This document shows positions 48,725 to 61,219 of a DNA stretch of 64,000 nt, in pieces; position 1 is the stretch's first letter, and each line of letters opens with the position of its first letter. Both the position numbers and the translations under genes were made by a program. The notes beneath the pieces are model-generated. The model worked only from the letters and a program-made list of their open reading frames with translations, did not search any database and was not told the DNA's origin. Source of the stretch: Gossypium raimondii (taxonomy: Eukaryota > Streptophyta > Magnoliopsida > Malvales > Malvaceae); assembly GCF_025698545.1 (NCBI RefSeq), contig NC_068575.1:62505980-62569979 (forward strand), given 5' to 3'.

Positions 48725-49120
48725 TGGGTTATTATACTAATTTAGTATCTGAGTTTGGTTTTAATGTTCAATTAAGTATCTGTGGTTTTTTGTCTCAATT
48801 TGGTACTTATATTTGGTTTCAATGCTCACTTTGATACTTGGTTTTTCAATTTGAAACTTGAGTTTTTTACCTATCCCAATCAAGTACTTGAGTTTAGCTT
48901 CATTGTTTAATTTGGCACTTAGTTTTTTTATCTCAATTAATTACATTTTTGTACTAAACTACACGTGTCAAACATTCATTGGGTCACATGAAAACATTTG
49001 ATCTATGTACCAAGCTGAACATTGAAACAAAACTTAAGTATCAAATTGAGACAAGAAAAACCGTAAGTATCAAATTGAACACCAAAACTAAACTCATAAA
49101 CCAAATTGTATATTAGCCCA
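48725..49120. repeat. foldback (inverted-repeat) element, about 395 bp
   Basis: The left arm, from GGGTTATTATACTAATTTAG, pairs with the reverse complement of the right arm (GGGCTAATATACAATTTGG) over about 90 bases at roughly 80% identity by eye. The arms carry reiterated 'aatttggtactta' and 'ttcaat' phrases. It is non-coding, about 170 bp upstream of the TATA tract of the DUF1442 gene. Target duplication uncertain. Confidence 0.7.
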
Positions 49121-49286
49121 AATTGGTTTCAAGTTTAGAAATGGCAAAATTGATGTTATTAACCCAAAAAATCCACTATCTTGAAATTTAACACAATAGT
49201 TAGATTTTTTTTAAAAAAAATTAACTAATAAACATGGCCAGTTGGACTTAAATTGCACACTTCAATAGTATATCATCCTCCTTAGA

Positions 49287-49302
49287 TTATATATATATAT
49301 AC
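49287..49302 (+). promoter_or_regulatory. TATA-like tract of the DUF1442 gene
   Basis: Alternating T/A run (TTATATATATATATACA) about 100 bases upstream of the ATG at 49400, a usual distance for a plant core promoter. Confidence 0.55.
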
Positions 49303-49399
49303 ATTCTCCATTAACCAACACATCTCTATCATTTGAACAAAGGCTTGTAAAACCCTTTAGTCGCTTCAATCCAAAACCTGCAACAAAAAAGAAACGAAA

Positions 49400-50120
49400 A
49401 TGGCTTTCTGGTCTGCTGAGAATGCCACAAAAGCATACCTCAAAACCTTGAAAATGGTTAGTTTCCTTCGTACATACATACAAGTTTTGCTTTGCAATTG
49501 TCTAAGAGTTCCCTATTTTGAGTTTGGTTTCATGTATGCAGGGCCAAAACGCTAAAGAACCAAACGCAGCCGAATTCATATCCGCCCTTGCAGTGGGCAA
49601 CAACGCGCAACTAATGGTCGCAGCATGTGCCGATGCTGCCGATTATACCACATTAGCTCTAGTGGCAGCCGCTCACCAAACAGGCGGCCGTGTCATTTGC
49701 ATCCTCCCCGGCACCGAACAACTCCGATCATCGAAGCAAATCCTCGGTTACGACGCTTGTCGTGTCGAGTTCGTAGTCGGTGATACTCGAAATCTACTGC
49801 TAAGCCGATACACAGAAGCCGATTTCGTGCTTATTGATTGCAACCTGGAGAATCATGAAGGCATGGTTCGAGCAGTGCCGGCTGGCACGAAACGAAATGG
49901 AGCTGTCGTTGTGGGTTATAACGCATTTGCTAAAGGTTCGTGGTGGTCCGGTGGATCGAAAACTCAATTGTTGCCTATAGGAGAAGGGCTGCTGGTCACT
50001 AGGATCAAACCAAATGCTTTGGTGAAAAGAAGCCAATGGATTGTAAAGGTGGATAAATGCACTGGGGAAGAACATGTGTTTAGGGTCAGGTTTCCACAAG
50101 GGAAAGGCATCGAAGCTTAG
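49400..50120 (+). CDS. DUF1442 family protein
   Basis: Exons 49400-49456 and 49542-50120 with an 85-bp GT-AG intron; 211 residues, the normal length for this plant family. It starts MAFWSAENATKAYLKTLKMG, the usual opening of DUF1442 proteins. The body has AEFISALAVGNNAQLMV, a GGRVICILPG turn, FVLIDCNLENHEGM and a GAVVVGYNAF segment. This order resembles a class I methyltransferase Rossmann fold, and the family is often described as methyltransferase-like, but no substrate or activity is established. No signal peptide or membrane segment. Arabidopsis At5g62280 is the likely counterpart by memory and by its closeness to RPS20 and ERL1 there. The codon usage is less AT-rich than the flanks, as expected of a real gene. 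Confidence 0.92.
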
Positions 50121-53100
50121 ATTTTCATTGTTCCACTGCTTTTTCCTGCAAACCAAACGGAAAAAAAAGGGGGTTAGCATAGGTTAAAATTAGTTTATGG
50201 AGAGTTTTAATTTGTATATAGCGATTAATATATAGTAAATCATTTGTCTCGAAGTGTTAATTAAAAAGATTGAACATTGCACTGTGCTTTGATTTTGATG
50301 GAGTTAATATGAGCTAATTTGTCATATGATTGAAAGATAATCAATGGATTAAATTCTAAAGATGACTATATTTTTGGCCCATTGCAAAGAATTTCTTAAA
50401 ACAACACCCTTCACACATTATTATAGCAATTTTAAAGAAAGGATTCAGGTTTGAACCTTCTCAATCACATTACAAAAGAAACAATCATAAAGATTAATCT
50501 CAATTAATCATAAAATTATAATTTACCTGCCTAAAGAAATATAAAATTTTGGGTATAGAATTAAAAATTTGTGTTAAAATATCTAATTTAATTATTAATT
50601 TTCAAAGAAGTAAAAAATGAAAATTTTGCATTTAATCAAATGCTAAACAAATCTGATTTTATTTTGAGAATATCTCTTATAGCCAAAGCTCCTATATTCC
50701 CTCTGGCTACGCCCTTATTTTGGAATAAGTAGTTAAGGGCAAATAGGGTCTTTGGGCCCTTTAGTTAAGTGGAATAATATAAACTTTAGTCCCTCTTAGT
50801 TATAAAGAATACAATTTAAAACTTTTGTAAATAAATTTCTTATTTTGACCCCTTTGATTTCCCCCTTGATACTAAGCTATTATTTAAATTCAAGTGAATA
50901 CCTTATGTAAATTAATATATATTTAAAGAACAATAGTTCTCAATATGAAAGACATAATTTAAGACAATGTTATTTCATGACAATGTAAAGTTAACCTATG
51001 TTTTGCTTTTACCTTAATTTAAAATCGATATCATAAACTAGAAAAAAAATATGTAAATTATATAAATTATAAAATGATGATAGAACAGGTAGATTTTGCA
51101 GAGAGCTTTAAGTTTCAATCTTTAATTAAATATAGTGGGTGAACGTGGGGGTGGTTTGCTTAATCTATCTCTAATCCAGATTAACAAAAGTAATTAATGC
51201 ACTGTTGGAAGTTGTTTATTTTCAATGTCCCTCTTATTTTGGACATCACAGGTAAGTTGATAAATATTTTAGCAATAGATTAAATAAACAAGCTATACAG
51301 CTTTTAATATGTTTATAATAGTGATGAACAACAATGCTACAATTTTGCATGTTTTCAAAGAAAATAGAACAAATATCACTATTGTTTAAAATATAATAAT
51401 TGGCTGGAACTAAAATTAAAGAAATATATATATATTGTTGAAGCGGCTATAACCAGCATCTAGCAACTAGTTTGGAGGCCAATATCACTGGTGCTGGCAA
51501 GACCAAGATTTGGTTTTAGAAAGCAGAGGGGCTATGATTTTTTTTTAGTATATAACTAAATTTATATTTGTATGTATTTTGATTCGTTTGTCTGAATTGA
51601 ATTAATTATTCGATTTTTCGAGCTACACAAATCAATTTAATATTTCTTAAAAAGTATGAACGATTGAGCAGCTTGGTAAGACTCGATATCTTGTTCAGAA
51701 TCTTGAGATTTAGAAGACCTGATATCTCGTTCAAGAGCTTGGGAAGATCCGATATTTGATTTTTCTCCACTAATTATAGAAGGTTGAGGAACTAATTAAT
51801 CATTATTGCTTTCGGACACCCTTTTCTTGAAAAAAACATTCGATTTTTTGTTGACTATAATTTAATCGAAAAACTTGAAAACTATAATAATATATTAAAC
51901 AAAAACATATTAGGAAAAAGAAAAATAATACTAAGTCAAATAAATAACATAATTTATGCAAAAATATTTACTGAGTGGTCTTTTGCGTAAGGAGTCGAGA
52001 GGAAGATAATTTATATTTTTTTACTCTGTGCTCTCAGTCTCCGCATCAAACTTCTTTCTTTTTCTCTCAACAATGTCAGCGCCTTACCAAAGGAAGATAA
52101 TTCCTTAACAAAACATATACGTCAAAATATAATAAAGTCACTAACCTAATATGTATGGGTATGGGTCAAATCAATTAATTCTGAAATTCGGCTTTAAAGT
52201 CCATATTGGGCTTTTAAGTTTAATCTTTCAAGACTCATTATACATTAATATTTGATTATTATTATTGAAGTTATATAATTAAAACTGAAAAATACTTAAT
52301 TCGTTAATATAAAGTATAACATTATGACTTAAAAGGACGAATTATATGAAATACAATTTGGCCAAGGGAGATGAACGTTATACAATGTAAACATCAAATC
52401 TAAAATATAAGATAGTTTATATATAAAATTTAAAAATCTGAAAATTTTAAAAGGGTAATTACTCATGACCCTCTGGATCCATCCTAATTTAGATTACATA
52501 TAAGATATAGACAAATTTGTTGAAATAAATGTGTGTTCCTTACAATTTAGAAATTTTTATTTTTATTTTTGTTACAATAACACGTAAAATAATTTTCCAT
52601 GATAATGATATTGGTGTCATTGTACAGATTAAGTTATGAATCATTGTGAAGATCTTGTATTACTTGTGGCATTTCAAAATCGAAATTCCATTTTGATTGA
52701 ACAAAACAAATTGAAGTTGACAATGATATGATAAAATGTAAGCCCAAAGCACATATTTTGAATTTTCTCTTCTTTTTTTATTTGAAGATAAGATATTTAT
52801 CGTTGGCAATAATGATCAATTTTTTCGTTACACATATTCTTCAAATAGATAAATGATTAATAATAGTAAGGATCAAAACCCTGACCATATGAATAAGAGA
52901 TGAGATAAATAACCATCATGTCACGCCTTATTGTTAAAAAGAACAGTTCATAAATAGGGTTAATCATATATGCGACATTGATATTGTTGATTATTGTCTT
53001 GATATTGTTTTTAAGCTTTGATCAGCACCAAGAGCATAAAAAAGCTTCATCATAGCATATAAATGCTTAGTCTTAAAAGACGGGTTTAGAGTCTAGAAAG

Positions 53101-53208
53101 AATACACTCCAGGTGGCTACAATCCATTGGGTATGGTATTGGAGAACAGTCGATACCAGAAATTACAATTGCACTGGATACGTTAGCTATACGGAAGAGC
53201 TTTAGCTC
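50121..53208. other. intergenic, no gene seen
   Basis: The first 150 bases are probably the DUF1442 3' UTR. The rest is AT-rich with scattered repeat-like phrases. The last 100 bases before P450 copy D (53100-53208) are less AT-rich but are not homologous to the promoters of copies A and C. Confidence 0.45.
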
Positions 53209-54168
53209 GTGACCAACTTATACGACAACTTCGCAATTCATGCGTGCGAAGATTGGTCATGGGGCTGCTACGCTGCTCTTAAGCTGGCGGCGCTAGTAAT
53301 TTTCTACTGTGCGTGGTGGTGGCGGGCTAAAAAATTCACCAAAACAAACCCACCTCTGCCACCTGGTCCTCGAGGCTTGCCTATAATAGCAAACCTTCCA
53401 TTCATCAGAGTGATGATGAGCACGCTTTTTGGGTGGTTCATCGGAATGGAACGAAGAGGAAAGCAAGGATTTGATTGAGTTGAGGAAACGATTAAATGAA
53501 TTTGTAAGATTATTTACAGCACCCAATGTTTGTGATCTGTTTCCAGCTCTTGCCCCGTTTGATATACAAGGAATTGTATCCAAATCGAAGAACCAATTGT
53601 CGTAGTTTTATGGGGTTTTAGAATCAGTAATGATGAACCGAATGAAGATCGGTGATGATGGAAAGAGAAGGGATGAAATTAGTGTGATTTTATGCGGCAA
53701 TTGTTAGAGCTGCATCAGCGAGGAGATGATAAAGACTCTTTATCCATCACTGAAGTAAAGGCTGTGCTTTTAGAAATTAATCCTGTTTTTCTTCAGGTTT
53801 TGAGTTTAATTGTTGTAGTTTATTTTGTTGCCGGATATACAATCCCTAAAAATTCCCGGGTTTTCATTAATGCATGCCCCATGCAAAAAGACCCTGAGTT
53901 GTAGGATGATTTCCTTCGGTTTCAGCCCAAGAAATTCTTAGATTATATTGATTACGAAGGGAACAGTTTTCCGGTCTTTGCCATTTGGGTCGGTAAGAAG
54001 GATTTGTGTCGGAATTCCATTGGCAGAGATGTGCAATCGTTCGAATGGGTATGACTGGAAGGGACGAAGCCCAGTTTAGAAGAGAATTTCAGGTTTGTTT
54101 TGAAGAAAACAGAATCACTTGTTGCCATACCCTATGCACGCCTTCCTAATTTAGAGCAGTACCAATGA
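53209..54168 (+). pseudogene. cytochrome P450, CYP706-like, copy D (deleted, dead)
   Basis: The start codon is GTG (GTGACCAAC, against ATGACCAAC or ATGTCCAAC in the other copies). The N-terminus and proline hinge are kept (NPPLPPGPRGLP). After PFIR at about 53409 the sequence jumps straight to VMMSTLFG, a deletion of about 400 bp relative to copy A. Further damage: a frameshift before the ELRKR region, TGG to TAG at about 53603, a small deletion near KDFMRQ, a second large deletion joining KAVLL to GYTIP (intron and I-helix lost; 53770-53830 is unrelated), and TGG to TAG near 53903. The haem-loop region survives in mutated form (GSVRRICVG-like). The 3' end still reads to NLEQYQ and TGA. It keeps the nine codons missing from B and C, so it is an older branch. 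Confidence 0.93.
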
Positions 54169-54395
54169 ATATAGGTTTATGTTCATACGTATGATAGTTC
54201 ATGTGTATATAAAATGAAGAGGTCAAAATGGTAATTTCATGATTTTTTTCAATGTCAAAATAATGCATAAATAGAGAATGCAACCATAATCTTTTAAATA
54301 ACAAAAGAAAACAAAATCTGCAGTTGTGACACGAAAGCCCTTTGAATCAACTAAAACTAGTTAAGGTCCGAAAAAGGCAAAAGTGAGGCACACAT

Positions 54396-55918
<1,523 letters not shown>

Positions 55919-56360
55919 CGTTTTCGACTCTTAGTTTCTATTCAAGAACACCCAATTCCAGTAAATTAATAAAATATCCCAATCTAAAAGCAAATCACAA
56001 AGTTGATAAAATCTTAAAGCGATGGAAACAAGTCACAACATGGGATTCATTATTCAAATAACTAAGTTCAAAAGTACAAGAGACTGAAAAAAACTTTACT
56101 ATATTCCTTACAAATCCAGTAAAAGAATATAAAGCAAAAATCTTCTGGTTTATGGAATAACAATGAAAAACCAGAATAAAGAAAAAAATCTATGCCACTA
56201 ATTTAATGAAAGCACTTCGTATATAAAAAAAAACACAAAGAAAAAAAAGTGAGAGAGAAACCTGAAGAAGTGAGAGATGGCGAGTTTCAAGCTATGTTCT
56301 GTGCTGCCGCTTTGCTCAAAAAATCGAATGGCGAAACGAGAAAGAAAGCTCTGTAAAAGA

Positions 56361-56368
56361 TTTATATA
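56361..56368 (-). promoter_or_regulatory. TATA box of RPS20
   Basis: On the minus strand the sequence reads TATATAAA, about 100 bases upstream of the 5' UTR intron donor (56262/56261), suitably placed for a start near 56330. Confidence 0.65.
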
Positions 56369-56390
56369 CGTGGAGGCGATGAGCTTGGGG

Positions 56391-56399
56391 TTAGGGTTT
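56391..56399 (-). promoter_or_regulatory. telo-box of RPS20 promoter
   Basis: The minus strand reads AAACCCTAA, the plant telo-box, about 25 bases upstream of the TATA box. Telo-boxes are a known promoter element of plant ribosomal protein genes. Site II-like motifs (TGGGCT, GGCCCA) lie further out at 56831-56868. Confidence 0.75.
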
Positions 56400-56408
56400 T
56401 TTTCTCAA

Positions 56409-56758
56409 GGGAAAAAACAATATTTAGTTCTTAAACTTAGTAATTGTTTTCAATTTAGTCTCCAAATTTAGCAAATATTCTCAATTTAATCACTGAACTT
56501 AGATTTCATTTGGGTATAATGACATAGTTCTCTAAGTTTTTCTATGTCACCACTTGAAAATTTTATATAAAATATAAAAAAAAAATTTAATGAAATGATA
56601 CAATATCATAATTCCATGTCATCCTAATTTAATAAAATCTAAATTCAGAGATTAAATTGAGAAAAACTGTCAAGTTTCAAGATTATATGGACTAAAAAAG
56701 TTCATAGATCAATATGGAAGAGGTTTTCAAGTTTAGGGACTATATTTTAATTTATCCC
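56409..56758. repeat. foldback repeat upstream of RPS20
   Basis: The left part (AATATTTAGTTCTTAAACTT, then CTCAATTTAATCACTGAAC and a 'gacatag' phrase) pairs with the reverse complement of the right part (AAATATAGTCCCTAAACTT, CTCAATTTAATCTCTGAAT, 'gacatgg'). It forms a 350-bp imperfect hairpin, non-coding. It separates the telo-box and TATA from the site II-like motifs. Confidence 0.7.
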
Positions 56759-58919
56759 TTTGCTCAACTTGACTGAGTTTGCGGGTCGGATGCAGATATT
56801 ACTTGAACGCAACGTTTTAAATTTCACGGCCCAAAGTAGCCTTTTGGGCTCCAGGGACAAGCCCACTAAATTAGGGTGTTTAGTTTATTTTAACTTCCAT
56901 TATTTTGGAAATTTATTTCAAATAAAATTTTAGTACGAATTGTCAAGCACTATGAAGTTTTTTTTTAAATTACTTTTTCCTAATATATTGAAAATCTTCA
57001 AACTTTCATTAGCATCAAACAATCTTTAATATATCTATATATTTTCATGTATAACATTACAATAATAAAATTTACATAAAACAGTGTTTAATATTTCATA
57101 TATAAAATTAAAGTTTATGTATAACATTACACATTAGACCAAAATTCACGATACTTTTAAATTGTATCCCTATTTAGTAAAATTGTAAAATATTTAAAAT
57201 AATTCTTCAATTAAATAAATTTTAATTTTTTTATCTATAAACTTTAAGTTATTTTCAATATTTGTATATAAATTTTATTTTTATCCTAAAACATAAAAAT
57301 AATTATAATTAAAATAAAAAGTAAGCACAATTTTGAACTTATATCTCAAAAACCCTTCAAACATTTGGAGTAAGATGTTTAATTTTTCAATTTTCCTTTG
57401 TCAACAGGCAAGGCATAATGAAATTTTCAACGTGTTCTCATTGTTATGTGTCTCATTTTTCTACTCTGTGCTCGGAATTCTGACAGTGACCAAATTTTCA
57501 TATTAAAAGATACTTTTTTAGAAATTTAGTTTTTTTTTTTGTAATTTAAAATTTAGGTTTTGATGGTTAGTATTGTTAAATTCAGATTTATTGTGTGATA
57601 TTTTAGAATTAAAGAAAAATACCCAATTAATAGACATATAACTAAAAGATAATGTTGCAGTAAACTTAAATTTAATAAAAAAATAGAGCTTAAATTTTTA
57701 AATTTAAAAAATATTTACCAAAAAAAGAAAAGAAAAGTTTGATTTAAGAAAAATGTCACGTACCGAGATTGAAGGCAGGAATGAGCACATGAACCGTAGG
57801 TGAGAAAAAAGGACTGTGTTATGTCACATCCTGCTTTATGACCTTTTCTGAATGCCATTTTCCTTTTGATTTTATTGATCACTATTTTTATTTACTTTAT
57901 ATTAAAAATTAAGTGCATTCTTTATTACACTTTATGAGTCTCACCACTCTAACATAGTCAAAATCACATTTACCTATCTTCCTTTTTCTTTAAAATTAAT
58001 TGCAAATTTTACACCTCTAAAATCTGAGCGATTTCATTATTACAACCATAAAATGATGTCACATATCATTTAACAGTTAGGTTAAAAATCTTGGTAGTCG
58101 AAAAATATAATTAAAATATTGAGTTATAATTTAGGAATATTTAGTACAAATTTCCTTATAATATCAGTCAGGTCAGATCAATCTCTGTCAAGTGAAATTT
58201 TTTATATTTGTTTGTTATATATGCAAAATTACTAAGGGGGAAAGCTTCCTTGATTTCTGGGTTCTTTTCTTTTCTTTTGGTCTGCAATCATTATTTGGCT
58301 TCAACATTGAAGGGATCTCCTCACGTATCAACTCTTTTTTCTTTTAGCAATACAAATTTTTATTTAATTTTTAAAAATTATATATTAATTATAGTAAAAA
58401 TATATAATTTAATGTCGATGAATAAAAATAAGTTTTATCTTTGCTCGTGAATATCTATAATCTTATACTTTGCGTGATAAAAATTTTATTTTACTCATAA
58501 TTTAATATATATATTATTTTAATATTGTACATATTTCATATGTTCGATTAATTAATTTCAAACTATACTTATTATATGCTATTTTTAAATTTAAATTAAT
58601 ATTTTAACGTAAATTTGGAATATAGTTATGTTTAAAAAGAGATACTTGCGAAAAAGACTTCCCATCATGTAAAACGTTGAAAAGGAACTAACAGTTGGAG
58701 GACGTATATATTAAGTTCAACGCGATGGTCAAATTTCCAATAGGGATAATTTCTCTCAAAAGCACCGGGAGAAATTTTATAATATTGAAAAACGACACCG
58801 TATAAATAGTGTTAACAGCAAAATGTCATTGTCAATGTTTCAGCATTGATCACCAAGAATCAATTAGCCCCACTACCATTGTAGCCTTGAAAATTTCACC
58901 TTATCTTTTTTTTTTTTAC
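56759..58919. other. intergenic, no gene seen
   Basis: Positions 56830-56870 hold site II-like motifs. The rest is AT-rich with no recognisable exon; short open frames (for example 58208-58450) are low-complexity. Confidence 0.45.
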
Positions 58920-59090
58920 AAATTAGTGTTTGTATATTAGATCAATTAATAAATTAAATTTTTATTAAAATTTTATCTATTTTTTAGTTATTATAAATTG
59001 GTCATTCTAGGTTAAGATCAAGTACACATATCATGTTATATGTCACTACATTAATTTTAACAAAATGATCAATTTAATTTTGATTTAACA
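58920..59090. repeat. decayed repeat, family R2
   Basis: Phrases 'aattagtgtttgtatattag', 'aaaattttatctattttt', 'aaattggtcattctaggtta' and 'aagtacacatatcatgttat' run in the same order as in 10235-10465. The copy is strongly diverged. Confidence 0.4.
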
Positions 59091-60130
59091 CACGGAGATT
59101 TATTTACTTATTTTCTTCAAGTAGAAGAAACCAAATATAATTTACGAATAATTCTTTTATCAACAATTACAAAATCGCATTAAACTAAAGTCCCATTCAC
59201 CAAAATTATCTCTTTTTTTTCTCTCTTTAATTGGGTAAAATATATTATCGGCCTTCAAAAACAAAATATCAACCTCTCCTAAGTGGGTGGCTTGGTCTCT
59301 CAAAAAAATTACGATAAAAAGCGTATCAGGAATGCCAGCTTAAAAGGGCAAGCTCCGTAGATTTGTTGCCACCTACTTCATTGACATTTCCATCTCTGAC
59401 ACCACTACATTTTCCTTTCTTCATGATTTAAATAATATATTTGCCTCCCTCACTATCCACATTGCTCCGTCTCCTTCCAGTTGGCTACAGTTTTATTTTC
59501 TCAAAGATTTATAGCCCATATTATTATGGCCACATTACTTGCACTCCCAGTCATGTCTGTAATTTCATTAAAATTAGAATTTTGGAATGTTTTATCTAAA
59601 AGAAAATGTGAGAGACAGATGAAAAGGAAGTAACAAAATTTGAGAAGAATTTGAAAACATTTCTCGTGAGTTACACGCTCTATACCCTTACAAATAATGT
59701 GCTGCTCATCAAGTAATCCAAGATGTATTAATTATGTGTGTATAGCATGTATCAAGTTGATTGCTTGTGTTTTTTTATATATGTTTGGATATGACTTGTA
59801 CTCTAAAAATCATTTTATGATCCCATTTAAATATAATAACAATTATATAAAAATAGATTCAGGGTACTATATGTGTGTCTAAAAAATTCCGCATTAGGTC
59901 TACAATTACAAAAAAATAAAAAAAAGTACAAAATTAGTATAGAATTTAAAGTAAGATAGTGAAAGAAAAGGAGGAAGGTGGAAGGTCTCGTTGGTTCATT
60001 CGTTAATTGTGTGTTGGTTCATTCTTCACCCTAAACAATCTCACTTCCCTGTAAAAATTCTTAATGAATCAAACTCATCTAATATTACATTTTTGCGGTA
60101 GCTTTTCAAAAGTAAATTAACATAATTTCT
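59091..60130. other. promoter-side intergenic region of the EXORDIUM-like gene
   Basis: AT-rich with some less AT-rich pyrimidine-rich stretches (59380-59500). No gene seen. Regulatory sites beyond the TATA box cannot be assigned by eye. Confidence 0.45.
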
Positions 60131-60135
60131 CCCTC

Positions 60136-60142
60136 TATATAT
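60136..60142 (+). promoter_or_regulatory. TATA box of EXORDIUM-like gene
   Basis: TATATAT in the context CCCTCTATATATGCTC, about 55-60 bases before the ATG at 60197. Confidence 0.6.
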
Positions 60143-60196
60143 GCTCACCGCCACCACAAAACCCAACTACTCTCTGTCAAACCCCATTTGCTCAAA

Positions 60197-61219
60197 ATGC
60201 ACCGTCCTTCCCTACTTCTAAGCCTCCTCACTCTTCTTACACTGCTAACAGCAGCTCCGCTTCCGGCCATTGGGTATCGTCCATTGCCTCACTTAAGACC
60301 CAACAGCTCCGATTTAAGATTCGGTGACTCCAAGAAATACGAGGGTTCCTCGGAGTTCGTCCACTTAAGATACCACATGGGTCCAGTACTCACCGGTAGC
60401 ATTACCGTTCACACAATCTGGTACGGCCAGTGGCAGAAATCCCAAAAGAAGATAATCCGTGAGTTCATCGGTTCGTTCTCCGCCGTCAATGCTAAGCATC
60501 CTTCGGTTGCCGGATGGTGGGATACCGTACGGCTTTACACCGACCAAACGGGAGCCAATATTTCCCGTACGGTGCGTTTAGGGGAACAGAAAAACGACCG
60601 TTTTTACTCCCACGGGAAGTCACTCACTCGCTTGTCGATACAGTCCGTTATAAAAAGCGCGGTAACCGCCAAAACCAAGCCGTTGCCGATAAATCCCAGC
60701 AATGGGCTTTACTTATTGCTCACATCAGATGACGTGTACGTCGAGGATTTTTGCGGCCAAGTTTGCGGGTTCCATTACTTCACATTTCCGTCCATCGTGG
60801 GATACACGCTCCCGTTTGCGTGGGTGGGTAACTCAGCGAAGCTTTGTCCGGGAATATGTGCTTACCCGTTCGCCATACCGGAGTACATGCAAGGGTTGAA
60901 GCCGTTAAAGTCACCCAACGGTGACGTGGGAGTGGACGGGATGATAAGTGTGATCGGACACGAGGTTGCTGAGCTGGCAACTAACCCATTGGTGAATGCT
61001 TGGTACGCGGGACAAGATCCCGTGGCTCCCGTGGAAATAGCGGATTTATGCGAGGGTATTTATGGAACTGGAGGTGGTGGTTCTTACATGGGACAGTTAT
61101 TGAACGGAAAAGATGGTGCCACGTATAATATGAATGGGATCAGACGGAGGTATTTGGTTCAGTGGCTTTGGAACCATGTTGTAAGTTACTGTACTGGGCC
61201 TAATGCTCTTGATCAGTAA
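60197..61219 (+). CDS. EXL3: EXORDIUM-like (phosphate-induced protein 1 family) secreted protein
   Basis: Intronless, 340 residues, the family's usual size. The start is the ATG at 60197; the open frame also runs three codons upstream from a TTG, which is not used. Residues 1-26 are a leucine-rich signal peptide, so the product should enter the apoplast. Family landmarks: RYHMGPVLTGSITVHTIWYG at 58-77, a WW pair at 107-108, FCGQVCGFH at 186-193, LCPGICAYPF at 217-225, GHEVAELATNP at 254-264, YGTGGGGSYMGQ near 289-300, and RYLVQWLWN near the end. Possible N-glycosylation at N35 and N121. EXORDIUM proteins promote brassinosteroid- and carbon-dependent cell expansion; biochemical activity is unknown. 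The EXL3 label rests on the neighbouring peptidase gene, as in Arabidopsis At5g51540/At5g51550. The coding region is much less AT-rich than its flanks. Confidence 0.93.
   Translation: MHRPSLLLSLLTLLTLLTAAPLPAIGYRPLPHLRPNSSDLRFGDSKKYEGSSEFVHLRYHMGPVLTGSITVHTIWYGQWQKSQKKIIREFIGSFSAVNAKHPSVAGWWDTVRLYTDQTGANISRTVRLGEQKNDRFYSHGKSLTRLSIQSVIKSAVTAKTKPLPINPSNGLYLLLTSDDVYVEDFCGQVCGFHYFTFPSIVGYTLPFAWVGNSAKLCPGICAYPFAIPEYMQGLKPLKSPNGDVGVDGMISVIGHEVAELATNPLVNAWYAGQDPVAPVEIADLCEGIYGTGGGGSYMGQLLNGKDGATYNMNGIRRRYLVQWLWNHVVSYCTGPNALDQ

Noticed and set aside
60365-60980. Open frames in other frames of the EXORDIUM-like gene
   Set aside because: GC-richer coding sequence opens shadow frames; none has a start context or homology.
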